The notes under the pieces were generated by a model. That model saw nothing but the letters and a program-made list of their open reading frames with translations, searched no databases and was not told the DNA's origin. A stretch of DNA of 64,000 nt. Origin: Colletotrichum lupini. Its lineage: Eukaryota > Ascomycota > Sordariomycetes > Glomerellales > Glomerellaceae. Where the stretch lies: assembly GCF_023278565.1 (NCBI RefSeq), contig NC_064675.1, positions 3,658,001-3,722,000 on the forward strand, given 5' to 3'. Positions 23,011-34,175 of the stretch are shown in pieces; position 1 is the first letter of the stretch; every line of letters begins with the position of its first letter. The translations under genes were made by a program, and so were the position numbers.

Positions 23011-24910
23011 ATGTCGCACCAACCTACTGTTGTCGATGACGACAAGCACTACACCAAGGACCCTGTTGTGAACAGCAATGGCAGCTACGGGGGATCTCAC
23101 GATGAGGAGGTTGGAGTTGTCACAAAGGGCGAGCCCCTCCAGCGAAACCTGAAGAACAGACACATGCAGATGATCGCCATCGGTAAGCTTCACCGTACTC
23201 CCTTGTTCTTCTCGGGCCCTCGCAGTTTTACTGACTCTGTACTGCAGGCGGTGCTATTGGTGCTGGTCTTTTCGTCGGTTCTGGTGGTGCTCTTCGAAGT
23301 GGTGGCCCTGCCGCCTTGGTAAGAGGTCATCGACAGTGCATTGGAAGTTTCAAGACTGACGAAAGGAATGATAGATTATCGGTTACATGATTGTCGGATT
23401 CATGTTGATGCTTACTACCCAGGCCCTCGCTGAGATGGCTGTCTTGTACCCCGTTAATGGTGCCTTCTACACATACGTCTGCCGATTCGTCGACCCTTCC
23501 TGGCGAGTATACACACATCGCCTCGTTAGCCGACCCGGAAGGCCCTTTTTCTAACATGTACACCAGGGGTTTTGCCATGGGTTGGGATTATGCTATCGCT
23601 TGGTTGACCGTCTTGCCCTTCGAACTCGTTGCCGCCAGTATCACCATCAAGTTCTGGCGCGATGACCTCAACATGGGCATCTGGGTTGCTGTCTTCCTCG
23701 TCGTTCTCGGCATTATCCAAATCTTCGGCGTCCGCGGATACGGAGAGGTCGAATTCGTTCTCAGTCTTATCAAGATTGCCGCCTGCATCGGCTTCATCAT
23801 CCTCGGTATCGTCATCAACTGCGGTGGCGTCGGCGACAAGGGCTACCTCGGTGCCAAGTACTGGCACGACCCTGGTGCGTTCCAGAACGGCTTCAACGGT
23901 TTTGCTGGTGTCTTTGTTGTTGCTGCTTTCGCCTTCGGTGGTACTGAGCTCGTCGGTCTTGCTGCCGCTGAGTCCGACAACCCGCGCAAGGCCATCCCCA
24001 TGGCTAGCAAGCAGGTCTTCTGGCGTATTGCGTTCTTCTACATTGTCAACCTCTTCATCCTTGGTCTCATTGTCCCGGCCAACGACCCCCGCCTCTTGGG
24101 TTCCTCCGGCGCCAACACCAAGGCCTCCCCCTTCGTCCTTGCCATCCAGGATGCCGGCATCAAGGTCCTTCCCTCCATCTTCAACGCCGTCATTACCATT
24201 GCCGTCATCTCCGTTGCCAACAGCTGCACTTTCGGTTCCACCCGCACGATGCAGGCCATGGCCGAGCGCGGCATGGCTCCTCGCTTCCTCGCCTACGTCG
24301 ACAAGCAGGGCCGTCCCCTCTGGTGCGTCCTGATCCAGATCGCCTTTGGTCTCCTCGCCTTCATCGGAGAGTCCGCCGACAGCAGCACCGTTTTCGGCTG
24401 GCTCCTCGCTCTCTCTGGTCTCTCCTACTTCTTCGTTTGGGGCTCCATCTGCCTGGCCCACGTCCGCATGCGCATGGCCTGGAAGGTCCAGGGATTCACC
24501 CTCGACCAGATCCCCTACAAGAATCCCTGGGGCGTCTGGGGCAGCGCCGTCGGCCTGTTCCTCAACATCATCTGCCTCATCGCTACCTTCTACAATGCTC
24601 TCTACGTAAGTTTTCCTTCTCTTTCCCAAAACCTTTGCCATGAATCACATTGCTAACGTTCTCCTTATTACAGCCCTCTCCCAACGCACAGCCCGATGCC
24701 ACGGCCTTCTTCCAGGCCTACCTCGCCGCCCCGATCGTTCTCTTCCTCTATCTCCTCTGGAAGCTTATCTCCCGCGACTGGCGCCTCTACGTGCCCCTCC
24801 GCGAGGTCGACCTCAAGTCAGGCGTCGTCCTCGCCGACCCCTCCGACGAGCCCGCGGAAGTCAAGACCTGGGCCAACCTCCCCAAGCGGGTGGCTCGTGC
24901 CTTGTTCTAG
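23011..24910 (+). CDS. amino acid permease (YAT/APC family)
   Basis: A plasma-membrane, proton-coupled amino acid transporter. Exons are 23011-23182, 23248-23318, 23375-23502, 23567-24605 and 24674-24910, giving 548 aa. The third intron (23503-23566) uses a GC donor (TG|GCGAGT), which is the only junction that restores the frame into the family sequence SWGFAMGWDYA; a CTAAC branch site lies at about 23551. The hydrophilic N-terminus leads to the conserved first membrane segment (GGAIGAGLFVGSGGAL), and about 12 membrane segments follow. Family landmarks include FGGTELVGLAAAE, the ANSCTFGSTRTM stretch and the cytosolic C-terminal tail. Substrate range cannot be read from sequence; the general amino acid permease type is most likely. 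No internal break was seen. Confidence 0.93.
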
Positions 24911-25580
24911 ACGGGTGTAACACATCCAAGAGATGGAACAAGTTGCTCCTCTCCTATGTTGGAGAGGTGGCTTGTAGATAAAGCATGGGTGTGGGATATT
25001 TGAAAAGGAGGCGAAACTTTGCATAGAGCGTACAAACACTAGAAAAGTACTGCTTTGAGGATGGGAGACGTCATTATTATACCTTAAAGATACCAATGTT
25101 GAATTTTTACTTTCAAAAGATCGTCCAAGTTATCTCTGTGAACAGTTATCTGCATGACTTGAAAAGTTCTTGATCAGAATAATTCAGTACAAAAGGGACG
25201 CGGTATGACGTTGAGCCTCACTCCCCAGAATTGTACAAAGGTCTCAGGGCTACACCGACAGTTGACGCCCTGCCGAAGAATTCACGTGCAAGGGAACATA
25301 CGTAAAAGCAAACTAATATTGGGGCCAAGAGTCATGATGCAACTATTTTCTTCAACTATGAGACGTCTCCAGCAATCATATGTACAAGAAAGTGCTCTAT
25401 TGGAAGGGAGGGGGCCTCGACTCAGCACAGCGCTGTTCGCGCCATGAAAGATAAAATCCAGGAATCGTGGCGATCCATGCGCTCGCTTGGCCAGTGTGTA
25501 CATTCAATTCTAAAGAGCCAAAACCATCTCCGTCTCTATAACGGCCTGGCAGATGTTGTAACCAGCTAAACCAAGCCTCT
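24911..25580. other. convergent 3' intergenic region
   Basis: Lies between the permease (+) and kinase (-) stop codons. No coding frame or RNA gene was recognised. Confidence 0.6.
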
Positions 25581-28500
25581 CTATCTACTAGTTCGCTGCT
25601 CGCCCGCCTCCGCCGCGAGATCTCTCTCCACCATCTCGATCGAGCCCAAACTAGGGAAACGCTTTGAGAAATCCTGAACGTAGTCATCCTTCTCCTTGGC
25701 AGACATCTCCAACACCGGTCGTCCGGGCAGTCCCACGCCTATGAGATGCTCAGAAGACATAGATTGCGACGGGTGGGGCTGCTTCGGCGGCGAGCCCGGT
25801 CTACCGCCGGTCGGCAAGCTATTCAGGTGCATTGGCTTCCGAGGTGCAACTGGCCTTGGCCCCGGTGTAGACCGTCCGGGTGTTGGAACCGGCTCATTTG
25901 CAGAGGGCCGTACTTTGTTAACCATCACATCTGAGGAGTTTGACGGCGTCATGGGGCGAGGTTTGGCGCCGCCCACTGGCTTCCTAGGGATATCGGGAAG
26001 CTGCTTGTCCCTGCTGGTGGGCGAGGATGTGTCTGTGTAGATGCCGTACCCCTGAGCAGTGCGCGGAACTTGGACTGAAGACTTCTGGCCCTCACTTAGC
26101 AGATTTTGAACCCTGTTTTGGATACTGACAGCCCGAGAGACGCCTCCTATGCTCTTTGGCAGCGATCCGGGACCGCCGGAACCTGGTGCTTGGTTGGTGA
26201 ATCTTTGGCGATATTCCGCTGCAGCCGCTTCAACACGACGTTCTTCCTCTTCAAGGCGCAAACGCTCCACCTCACGTCTCATTGCCGGTGTCATATCCTC
26301 AGTCTCCTCCAGGCCTTTACCATCATCGGTTCGGCCATCGGTGGCTTCCGATCCCTCAATGGGGTCCAATGCACTACCCCGCTCGAGCTGCTTGAGTGGC
26401 GACGGAGTCCGAGCCGGTGGTGGTGCTTGATTTCCCTCGAAACGTTTGAATGCATCTCCAAATTTGCCAGCAAACATACTCTTCGTACCGGATAAAGAGC
26501 TAAGACTTCCGCGTTTGCCATGCTTGGAGTGCCAGTCTCGCTTCTTCGAGTCTGACTCTTCCATACTGCGCAGGAAGTCCACATTGGACTCGATAGGGGC
26601 TTCCTCTTCCGGCTCTGCTACTGCAGGAGATGGCACCCTCTCGGGGAACTTAGGGGACATGAGACCGGGAGAAGGAAGAGGCTTCGAGGAGCCTTCTTTC
26701 TCTCGCAGAAAATCTAGATTTGATTCCAAATGAGTGCTTACGGGGCGCGGGCGTCCGTCAATGGATCTTCTCGACTGGGCACTCGCATCGAGCAGCTCCA
26801 AACTTGGCCGACCTCCTTCAAGCGACGGTCGAGAAGATGATGGATGTCGCACATGCGTTGGGCGCAGCTGATATGAGGGAGCTCGAGGCAGCGACCCCTC
26901 TTCGTTCCCTGGGCGCAACGGTAGAGCCTGGTCTTGCTGACGGGGAAGGCTCGTAGACCGGTGATGATCTGTCGCAGGTACCTTCCACACGGGCATCGCT
27001 TGCGGAGGCTTGTGTTCAGGTGGAGGTGAAGCTGTCATTGTCCCAGTTGACACATATCTCGACGGCTGTGGCTGAGGCTGGTACTGCGGCTTGGTCTGTG
27101 AAGAGATCGCCTGCAGTTCCGGGTTCTTATTAATGATGGCGTGCGCTCTGCTCATCTCCGTTGGCTTTGGAGGAGCAGATGCTGTCTTGGTAAGTCCCAC
27201 CGTACCTGGGGGAGGCGACTTGACCGTTGGCGGCGGGTAGGAAGCAGTGACTGCCGGTGCGACAGTTCTCGGTCTGGCCTGTTCTTGGTGCTTCGGCGGG
27301 GAATGGGATGTCGGGAACTGATCCGCCGACCTGTCGGCAGACCTCGGGACCGGGACTCTCTGCTGCTGTGCTGGGGGCGGTGTATGGGAGTCGAAGTTGA
27401 ACTTTGTACCATGCTCGTGGAGGATGGAGAATTGATCAACGGGCGGGTATCTAGACGCAAATTCATCCACATCCCCCGCCATAGCTACGGATGGCGCCGC
27501 CGCCGCAGCACTGGTAGCGGGCGCATCTAGAGCGGCAAAAGGGTCTCCGTTTGTCACTCTCATAGGAGACGGGCTTGGTTTAGCCGCCTGGGAAGGCTGA
27601 GGTTGTTGGTTAGCGGCCGGCAGCCTTCCTCTTCTCATAGGAACAATATCGGGAATGGCCTCCTGCTGCTGAGCAGGCGGGGAGAAGACGGCGCCGACTT
27701 TTTGTTGGGGCTTCTCCGTAGCAGAGGGTCTGCTCTGTTGAGTTGAGGGCTGCTTTCCGGCATAGATCTGTGCAAATGTCAGTCACATGGCCATGATGCC
27801 TGTGAAACAAGGTTCCTACATCATGAATCGGAACATCACGTCCTTGCATCGCACATCCCTCACGGAGGACCTGGTAGATGTTTGGTCTTGCCTGAGGACT
27901 CTCGCGCAGCATGGATGCTACTTCTGTTAGTTATCATGACGTGGCCAGTGTCTCTTATTACTCACCAATAAGTTTCTTCAGCCGGTCTGAGAATACAGGG
28001 TAGCTGGGATACTTGAAGCTCGCGTTAAGAATGGCCAGCTGTCCCTGGTCCTCGAAAGGTGTTGTATAGTAGCACAACTTATACAAGAGAACGCCCAAAG
28101 CCCAAATATCCGACTTCTCGTCGATGGGCTGTTTTCGGTAGACGTCAACCATCTCTGGACTTCTGTACTGCATGGTGGTATGCTTCTGCACATCCTCGTC
28201 TAGAAGTCTGCATTCGACGACGGTCTGGGGCGCGGGTTTCGGCGGAGCAGCAGATCCAAAATCGCAAAGCTTGAAACGCTTCTGTGAACCATTGCTCAGG
28301 ATCAAAACGTTTTCGACTTTCAAGTCCCGATGAAGTAGCGGTGGCTTGAGGTAGTGCATACAGGCGACACCTTCTGTTATATCGGTAAAAATGTGGAGGA
28401 TCTCGGGTTCGGTCAAGCGGTGTTGTAAACGGGTGTTCATGAAGTCGATGAGTCCGCCTCCATTGCAGAATTCCATGAGCAGAAACACCTCGTATCCCCC

Positions 28501-28872
28501 TCCTCGCATTTCCGATGCATGGGAATCGATGTATGTGACGATAGGGCGATGGCCCTTGAGCCTCTTCATAGTCTCGACCTCGATTCGCATGCTGCGCAGA
28601 GCCTCCTTATCGGGAACGGCGACTCTTTTCAAGACAGCCATGTCGGTGCCATCGACAGCTTTCGGAAGCTTTACCAGATAAACGTGTGCGAAGCCTCCCT
28701 CGGATAGGTATTTCTGGATTACTACCCTGTGACCTCCGACCTGTATCTTCGTTCCGGGCGTGAAGGTGCCGGCAGGCGCCGCGGCCACAGGGGCAGGCAT
28801 TGGGGCGCCATAGGTGGCAGGGTGAGCAGCTCGAGGAGCCGCAGCGGGCATATGATGACCGTAGGATGCCAT
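25581..28872 (-). CDS. Ark1/Prk1/AAK1-type (NAK family) Ser/Thr protein kinase
   Basis: Kinases of this family phosphorylate endocytic coat proteins and control cortical actin patches. Exons (minus) are 28872-27966, 27920-27820 and 27767-25581, giving 1064 aa. A tandem acceptor makes the second exon start at 27920 or 27923 (one residue difference). The kinase domain spans about 45-335: glycine loop LSEGGFAHVYLVK, Lys82, HRDLKVEN (181-188), DFG (204-206), and the family feature RPNIYQVL in subdomain XI. The remaining 730 residues are a disordered Pro/Ser/Gln-rich tail with several PxxP runs and charged repeats such as ESNLDFLREKE / ESNVDFLRSMEE, which occur twice and probably form docking motifs. 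The C-terminus has an acidic-basic helix (KEKDDYVQDFSKRFPSL). Confidence 0.92.
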
Positions 28873-29638
28873 GTCGGCCAGATGGCTTCGAAAAAGTGTT
28901 GTCGGTAGTTAATGTGGCCGTTCGGAGGATTCAGCCAGGCCGAGGATGTCGTGGGTCAGCGGGAGGAGGTTGAGGTCGAGGTCGGTGAGATGCTGGACGG
29001 TGAGAAAGCACGGGAGTAACAGAAGAGCGAAAGTGACATTGACGAGCGTTTGCGACCCGAGCAAGGAACAATTAAGCCATTCTTAGGTGCCGATGGTATC
29101 GATGGTGTATATTGGTGTCTTGGAGGAGTTGGTTCTAGGTTGCCATTCAGCTGGACCTGAACTTGGACATGCGTAGTGCGTAGTTCGCAGGTATGGAGTG
29201 TCCCTCGGTCGCTGTTAGTGGTGGAGCGCTGGCATTAAGGCCTTGGGAAGTAACCAAGACACTGGCACACCCTGTTCCATGTTTCGCAATGCAGTCGGGG
29301 AAGTGTCGGGTAAATGCACCGGACATGTTGTCATTGGCTGAGCAGCTGGGCCAGAGAGGCATGCCAGGCGGCACCAAGTGTGAGACTCGTCTGATCCCGT
29401 AAACGTTCAGGCAGAGATCCAAGTTCGTTGGTGGGGTAGATTCAGCTACCTCTTACCTACCCATGTCGTCTTATCGATATCAGATAACGATAAGATAATT
29501 TATCGATTTGATAATTTTTTTTGGTCCTTGCCTGGGTCTCGAGCCGCTTTGCGCTGCAGAGCTGCAACTTTTTTAATCTGATCTTGCACGCTAGAAAACT
29601 TACGCAGGCCCAACGGAACGACGACGAAGATAATCAAA
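28873..29638. promoter_or_regulatory. divergent promoter region, kinase / MAK11
   Basis: A 766-bp region between two divergent start codons. The MAK11-proximal side holds the GATA-site cluster listed separately. No other coding or RNA feature was recognised. Confidence 0.6.
29470..29514. promoter_or_regulatory. cluster of six GATA-factor sites
   Basis: Within 45 bp there are six HGATAR matches on both strands (29470-29475 reverse, 29482-29487, 29488-29493, 29493-29498, 29500-29505 reverse, 29509-29514). The stretch ATCAGATAA (29479-29487) fits ATCWGATAA, the published consensus of the fungal iron-responsive GATA repressors (SreA/Sre1/Fep1). It lies about 125 bp before the MAK11 ATG and 600 bp from the kinase ATG. 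Which factor binds, if any, is inference. Confidence 0.55.
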
Positions 29639-31108
29639 ATGGTTACCAAAAGAAAGAGAGTCGAGATCGTGGATGCGACTCCCGCATCCAAGGCAGCACC
29701 CTCGAAGAAGACCAAAGCAAGCACCAATGGCTCTATCTCTAAGCCGTCAAAGGCGTCTAAGGCGAAGAAATCAACAACTGTGACGGGCCCCGCCGAAGAG
29801 GTGACGATACAGATTGTCACCGGCTCCTACGACCGAGTTCTCCATGGCGTTACTGCGACAGTCAAGCCAGAGGGTAAGGTCGAGTTCGCTGACACTTTCC
29901 TATTCTCTGCGCACACCTCGGCCATCCGCTGCATCGCCCTATCCCCTCTCTCAGCACCCATCCCCGGCCAAGGCCAGAAGGTCCTTTTGGCGTCTGGCGG
30001 CACCGACGAGCGCATCAACCTCTACAACCTTTCGGCGCATCCCCCGAACCGCAAGAACCAGGACGCCCTCTCCGCCGTCTCCGCTCGCCCTATTCTCGAG
30101 AACCCCAAGAACAGAGAACTGGGAACGTTACTACACCACTCGTCGAGCATCACCAAGCTATCATTCCCCACCCGATCGAAGCTGCTTTCCTCGAGCGAGG
30201 ATTCCACAATTGCCGTCGCGAGAACGAGGGATTGGTCCGTCTTGTCGAATATCAAGGCACCGATAGCCCAGGCCTCGGGCAGACCCAGCGGTGACACCGC
30301 GCCCTTTGGCGGCGCGCCATCCGGTGTCAACGACTTCGCCATTCACCCCAGCATGAAGTTGATGATCAGCGTCAGCAAGGGCGAGCGGTGTATGCGACTG
30401 TGGAATCTTGTCACTGGCAAGAAGGCCGGTGTCCTGAACTTCAATCGCAGCATGTTGCAGGAGGTTGGAGAAGGAAGACATTCTACGGGAGAGGGACGGA
30501 GAGTAGTTTGGGGAAAGACAGAGGATGAGGACGAATTCGCGGTTGGGTTCGACCGAGACGTTATCGTCTTTGGCATGGACAGTGTCCCCAAATGCCGTGT
30601 CATGCCCGACACGCGGACAAAGATTCACGACCTCTCCTACATCACCGTCGACGGCGAATCCGAGTCAAGCCTATTGACGGTGTGCACCGAGGATGGACGG
30701 GTCTTGTTCTTCTCTACCAAGGCTGACGACTTGAAGAAGCCCGAATCAGAAGACAAGACCCTGTCGAGCGCCAAGTTGGTCGCTCAGATCGGGGGCAAGG
30801 ACGACGGTGTTGTTGGCCGCATCAAAGACACAGCCATTCTGCAAATCCAGGAGGGTGATTCCACGGCACTGCTGGTGGTTGCTGGCAGCAGTGATGGCAA
30901 GTTGCGAGTCTGGAAAATTGGCGCAAAGGAACTCGCCGCCGGGAAGGGCGAGAAGGCTGGCAAATTGTTGGGAACTTACAGCACAAACAACCGCATCACA
31001 TGCGTAGCGGCATTCACGATGATCCCTCGGCCAGAGGGAGTGGAGGAGAGCGAGGACGAGGTGGATGAGGATTCTGACGAGTCTGAGGATGACGACGATG
31101 AAGAGTAA
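29639..31108 (+). CDS. MAK11: WD40 ribosome-biogenesis protein Mak11 / PAK1IP1 type
   Basis: A single exon of 489 aa. Mak11 is an essential nucleolar/nuclear factor for 60S ribosomal subunit assembly, related to human PAK1IP1 and fission yeast Skb15. The N-terminus is a basic, nuclear-localisation-like tail (KRKRVEI, SKASKAKKS). A seven-bladed WD40 propeller of the Mak11 arrangement follows: TGSYDRVLHG, FLFSAHTSAIRCIALS with SGGTDERINLYNL, LLHHSSSITKLSF with SSSEDSTIAV, NDFAIHPSMKLMISVSKGERCMRLWNL (in two parts) and VAGSSDGKLRVWKI. The C-terminus is strongly acidic (Asp/Glu/Ser run), typical of nucleolar proteins. The start was chosen at the first ATG of the frame, with AAAATGG context. Confidence 0.9.
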   Translation: MVTKRKRVEIVDATPASKAAPSKKTKASTNGSISKPSKASKAKKSTTVTGPAEEVTIQIVTGSYDRVLHGVTATVKPEGKVEFADTFLFSAHTSAIRCIALSPLSAPIPGQGQKVLLASGGTDERINLYNLSAHPPNRKNQDALSAVSARPILENPKNRELGTLLHHSSSITKLSFPTRSKLLSSSEDSTIAVARTRDWSVLSNIKAPIAQASGRPSGDTAPFGGAPSGVNDFAIHPSMKLMISVSKGERCMRLWNLVTGKKAGVLNFNRSMLQEVGEGRHSTGEGRRVVWGKTEDEDEFAVGFDRDVIVFGMDSVPKCRVMPDTRTKIHDLSYITVDGESESSLLTVCTEDGRVLFFSTKADDLKKPESEDKTLSSAKLVAQIGGKDDGVVGRIKDTAILQIQEGDSTALLVVAGSSDGKLRVWKIGAKELAAGKGEKAGKLLGTYSTNNRITCVAAFTMIPRPEGVEESEDEVDEDSDESEDDDDEE

Positions 31109-34064
31109 ACTACAGCAACTGTGCAATAGCAATGATAATCCAAGATATCCGTGTGACAGCAATTATCGCGTCGAATCCAGCCCCTCGGGCATTGTAGAGG
31201 TCCATTCCGACCGAAGAGGAGTGTGGATTTCAAACGGCGGTCGGAGAGACGGCTCCGACTTACCGTTACCAGGCGTCGGGTCGTTGATTTCTCAAACTGG
31301 CCTGTGCGGCAATCCGCTGATCGGCATCAAACGTGTCTCGTATTAGTCTGCAGATTGCATGCCAATCCCCAGTTCTGTTCTTTGGCACGGGCGTTTACAA
31401 CTACTGCGGAGGTGCGTCGACGGTCGCCTCGATGGGTTGAAGGTCCGAGGGTTTGATCTTGGCTACGGCTTCAGATCAAAGTTTGGTGGTGATGGACCAT
31501 GAGGGCGTGGTAGGCTAAGAAGTCCGAGATATTTGCAGAACGGGCTGACTACTTTAATTAGTGTAATATGGGGAATGGGCGGAATTGACAAGACATGTGC
31601 CGAATCTAGAGACACGAGAAAGTAAGGAATACCACGCGTGTCAAGAGTCGTGTTCAAAGTTTTCTTCACAGGCGTGGCTTCGAGCGTGCAACGTCTGAGT
31701 AACGGGTGATATAACTCGGATTTCTTGTCTGTGTCTCTGAAAATGGTGACTCGAAATGGCACGAGGGTTGATAGCCGGCAAGACATTAGACCCCGACGGT
31801 CCACGGGAAGCAAGGCTATCGCCGTCTTCCCGCTTCCCCCCCCCCCCCCCCCCCCTGGGCCCCTTTGGACCTTCGGTACCTACCTTGCCCTGATTGAGAG
31901 TCCTGCTGGGCTTAAGTCTAACAATTGCGTCTTAGTCATGACTCAAACTTGCGACTTTTCATCTCCATTGTATCCCCCCTTCGTTCTCCTGGAATTTGAT
32001 CAAGGAACATGTCTGAATACGCGGACTGCTCGGAAACGGACAAAAGCCCCTCTTCACGCCGAGTACCAAGCATTAGCTAAGCTGGCAGGGAGGTAAGGGT
32101 GGCGTTCGTTCACGCTTGCAAGGGTGTTCTCGCGGCTCTTACCAAGTACATACTGTGGTAGACTATGCCAGGACAGTGTGGAGAGGAAGTCCAGTTCTCA
32201 GGTGAAGGAAAGAGCGGAGAGCTAACTGGTACTGTCACGGGATCGCACCGGTGGGTTTTGAAGGCACTGGAGGGGAAAGAAACGCGGTCAGCCGCTTCCA
32301 CTTTGTGCACTGGTCTGGCTGGCCGGGAGCGATCAGCGCTGTGGTGTAGCTTGGTGCGCCTGCGAAACGGGGTGACGGGCTAGCAGAGTGTGGGGTAGCG
32401 GCGAATCAGCAGGTCAAGAATGTCATTTCAAGAGCCCAATTCTGGTGTCGAGGGGACCTTCCGCGCCTGCTGCACACTCCTTGCACCCAGTCATGTGGCT
32501 CCACTAGGACACACAGCTTTTGCACGCAGTTGGGGCTTGGCGGACCTGGAGTTCCCTAGCTTCCCGGCTCATACGCCCGGGCATGCTTCTTTTCGCTGCT
32601 CACCAATCCGAGGGATGCCAATGCTCAACAGCGGGGGGAAAGACTGTTTAATTGTGTGCAGGTACGAAAAGGTGTGTGTAAAAACTGCAGAATTTTTTGG
32701 CAAGCTACCTTGCGGTCTCCAGTCCGTTTGGTCACTGTGGTCACGCAGCATATCAGCATCAGCACCACCTCAGTGTAATGTACACTATCAACGATTGCAA
32801 CGGCGATCCAGTCAACGGCAGGTGAGGTGCATATGCATGCAGATTCCAGAGAGGAGAAGGCAATGCAAGCCTCACACGTTGGAGGTGACTAAAATGCCGT
32901 AGGTAGGTATGGATGCAGAACAGAGAGGTATGTATGTTGCGGTACAGGCAAGCCGCAAAGACATGGGTAGGTCTCCATAGCTAAGGTACTCCCTCCGAAA
33001 GTACCCCAGGTACGAGGCAAGGTACGAATATACATTTACAACCTACAGAACGAGTATCCGCACCCCAAACAAAATGTACTTCGTCCCTGCAAAACAGGCA
33101 CCTCAATGCCAAATGTGAAAAGTCCAGACATGTGAATATTACCCTATTTTCCCAGTCACCTCCACTCCCCTCTTCTCACTTTTCTCTCCTGCTCGTAACT
33201 CCCATGCAACCTCTTCCAACCTGCTTGTCCGTTGCTGTTTATTCACTAAGCCACACAACGCAGAGACCACACCACCATCACGCTGTGATTCCCCTCTTCT
33301 CGTCTGTTGCCCGCATCTGTTTTACCGTTCGTGTCTCGTCCGTGGTCGTAGCCGTCGTCGTCCCGGACCAGAGACGCGCATAAAGAAACACGCCAGTATT
33401 CCTACCGACCTTACATGCGGCAGACTCACGGCCGCTAAGAACAGACCCTCACGCCTTGCTTACTCTCGTCTGCCACGGACGCCAGCAAGCCACAGCGAAC
33501 TGACCTCTAAGAGATGATGCCGCCGTCGCCGCCTCCTTCACTCCCGTCACCCTAACCTACCGCCTTGTGCCCATTTTCGTCACTCCCGTCTGTTTATAGC
33601 TGGTCGTCTCGACTGCTTTCTTTCCCCGGTACAGGCACATTGGTTCTTTCCTCTCTCCGCCGTCCCTCCACTCCACCCACCGCCAACTCCCACGACATCC
33701 TGTGGCAGGGTTGTCTTGCATCAGCTCCTCCGAGCCAACTCAACCTCGACCTCTCACGCTCCACGCTCAGCCGTCGTATTTCCCAACAAAATATACGACC
33801 CTGGCTGCTTATAGTACTACACAACCTCGACTCTTCCAATCTTCCTCGACCTACCTCTGTTCGTCCGAATTTCTCATCATCTTAGCTCAAGGCAAACTCC
33901 ATAGCCCACGTGAGGCGAGACACTTGCCTCCTCGTCTGAACTTAACCTGTGACGACAACAACACCTTCCGCACAGTCGAATGCGGGGACCGTCTGGGCAC
34001 TCTTATACGTAGACATTGAACCTCGCTGCCATCCGGAGCCCGAGCCTGCACCCTCGCTTTTATT
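31109..34064. other. 3-kb non-coding region, partly pyrimidine-rich leader
   Basis: Downstream of MAK11 and upstream of the INSIG gene. No credible coding frame was recognised. A run of 20 C lies at 31836-31855. Motifs of the GGTACC/CCTAGG type cluster at about 32900-33025. From about 33120 the plus strand is rich in C and T, as expected for a long fungal 5' leader. Confidence 0.5.
31836..31855 (+). repeat. poly(C) tract
   Basis: Twenty consecutive C followed by TGGGCCCC. A homopolymer of this length is prone to length variation and sequencing error. Confidence 0.95.
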
Positions 34065-34129
34065 GTGAGCACATAACTGAGCCCTACACCCTCTCGCCGA
34101 CTAGCTCTCTGACTGATTGTGTCCTATAG
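34065..34129 (+). other. probable 5' UTR intron of the INSIG-type gene
   Basis: The segment begins GTGAGC, has a CTGAC branch-like site 19 bp before the end and finishes CCTATAG, giving a 65-bp intron of the size common in this window. It ends 46 bp before the proposed start codon. Confidence 0.45.
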
Positions 34130-34175
34130 TCTCCAACGCCTCCCTCTCTTCCCCGCTACTCCACGAACTACAAAC

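Noticed and set aside
23526..24641. Long open frame on the minus strand opposite the permease (371 codons, Asp/Glu/Gly-rich)
   Set aside because: Mirror image of a GC3-rich coding strand; it is the antisense shadow of the permease exon.
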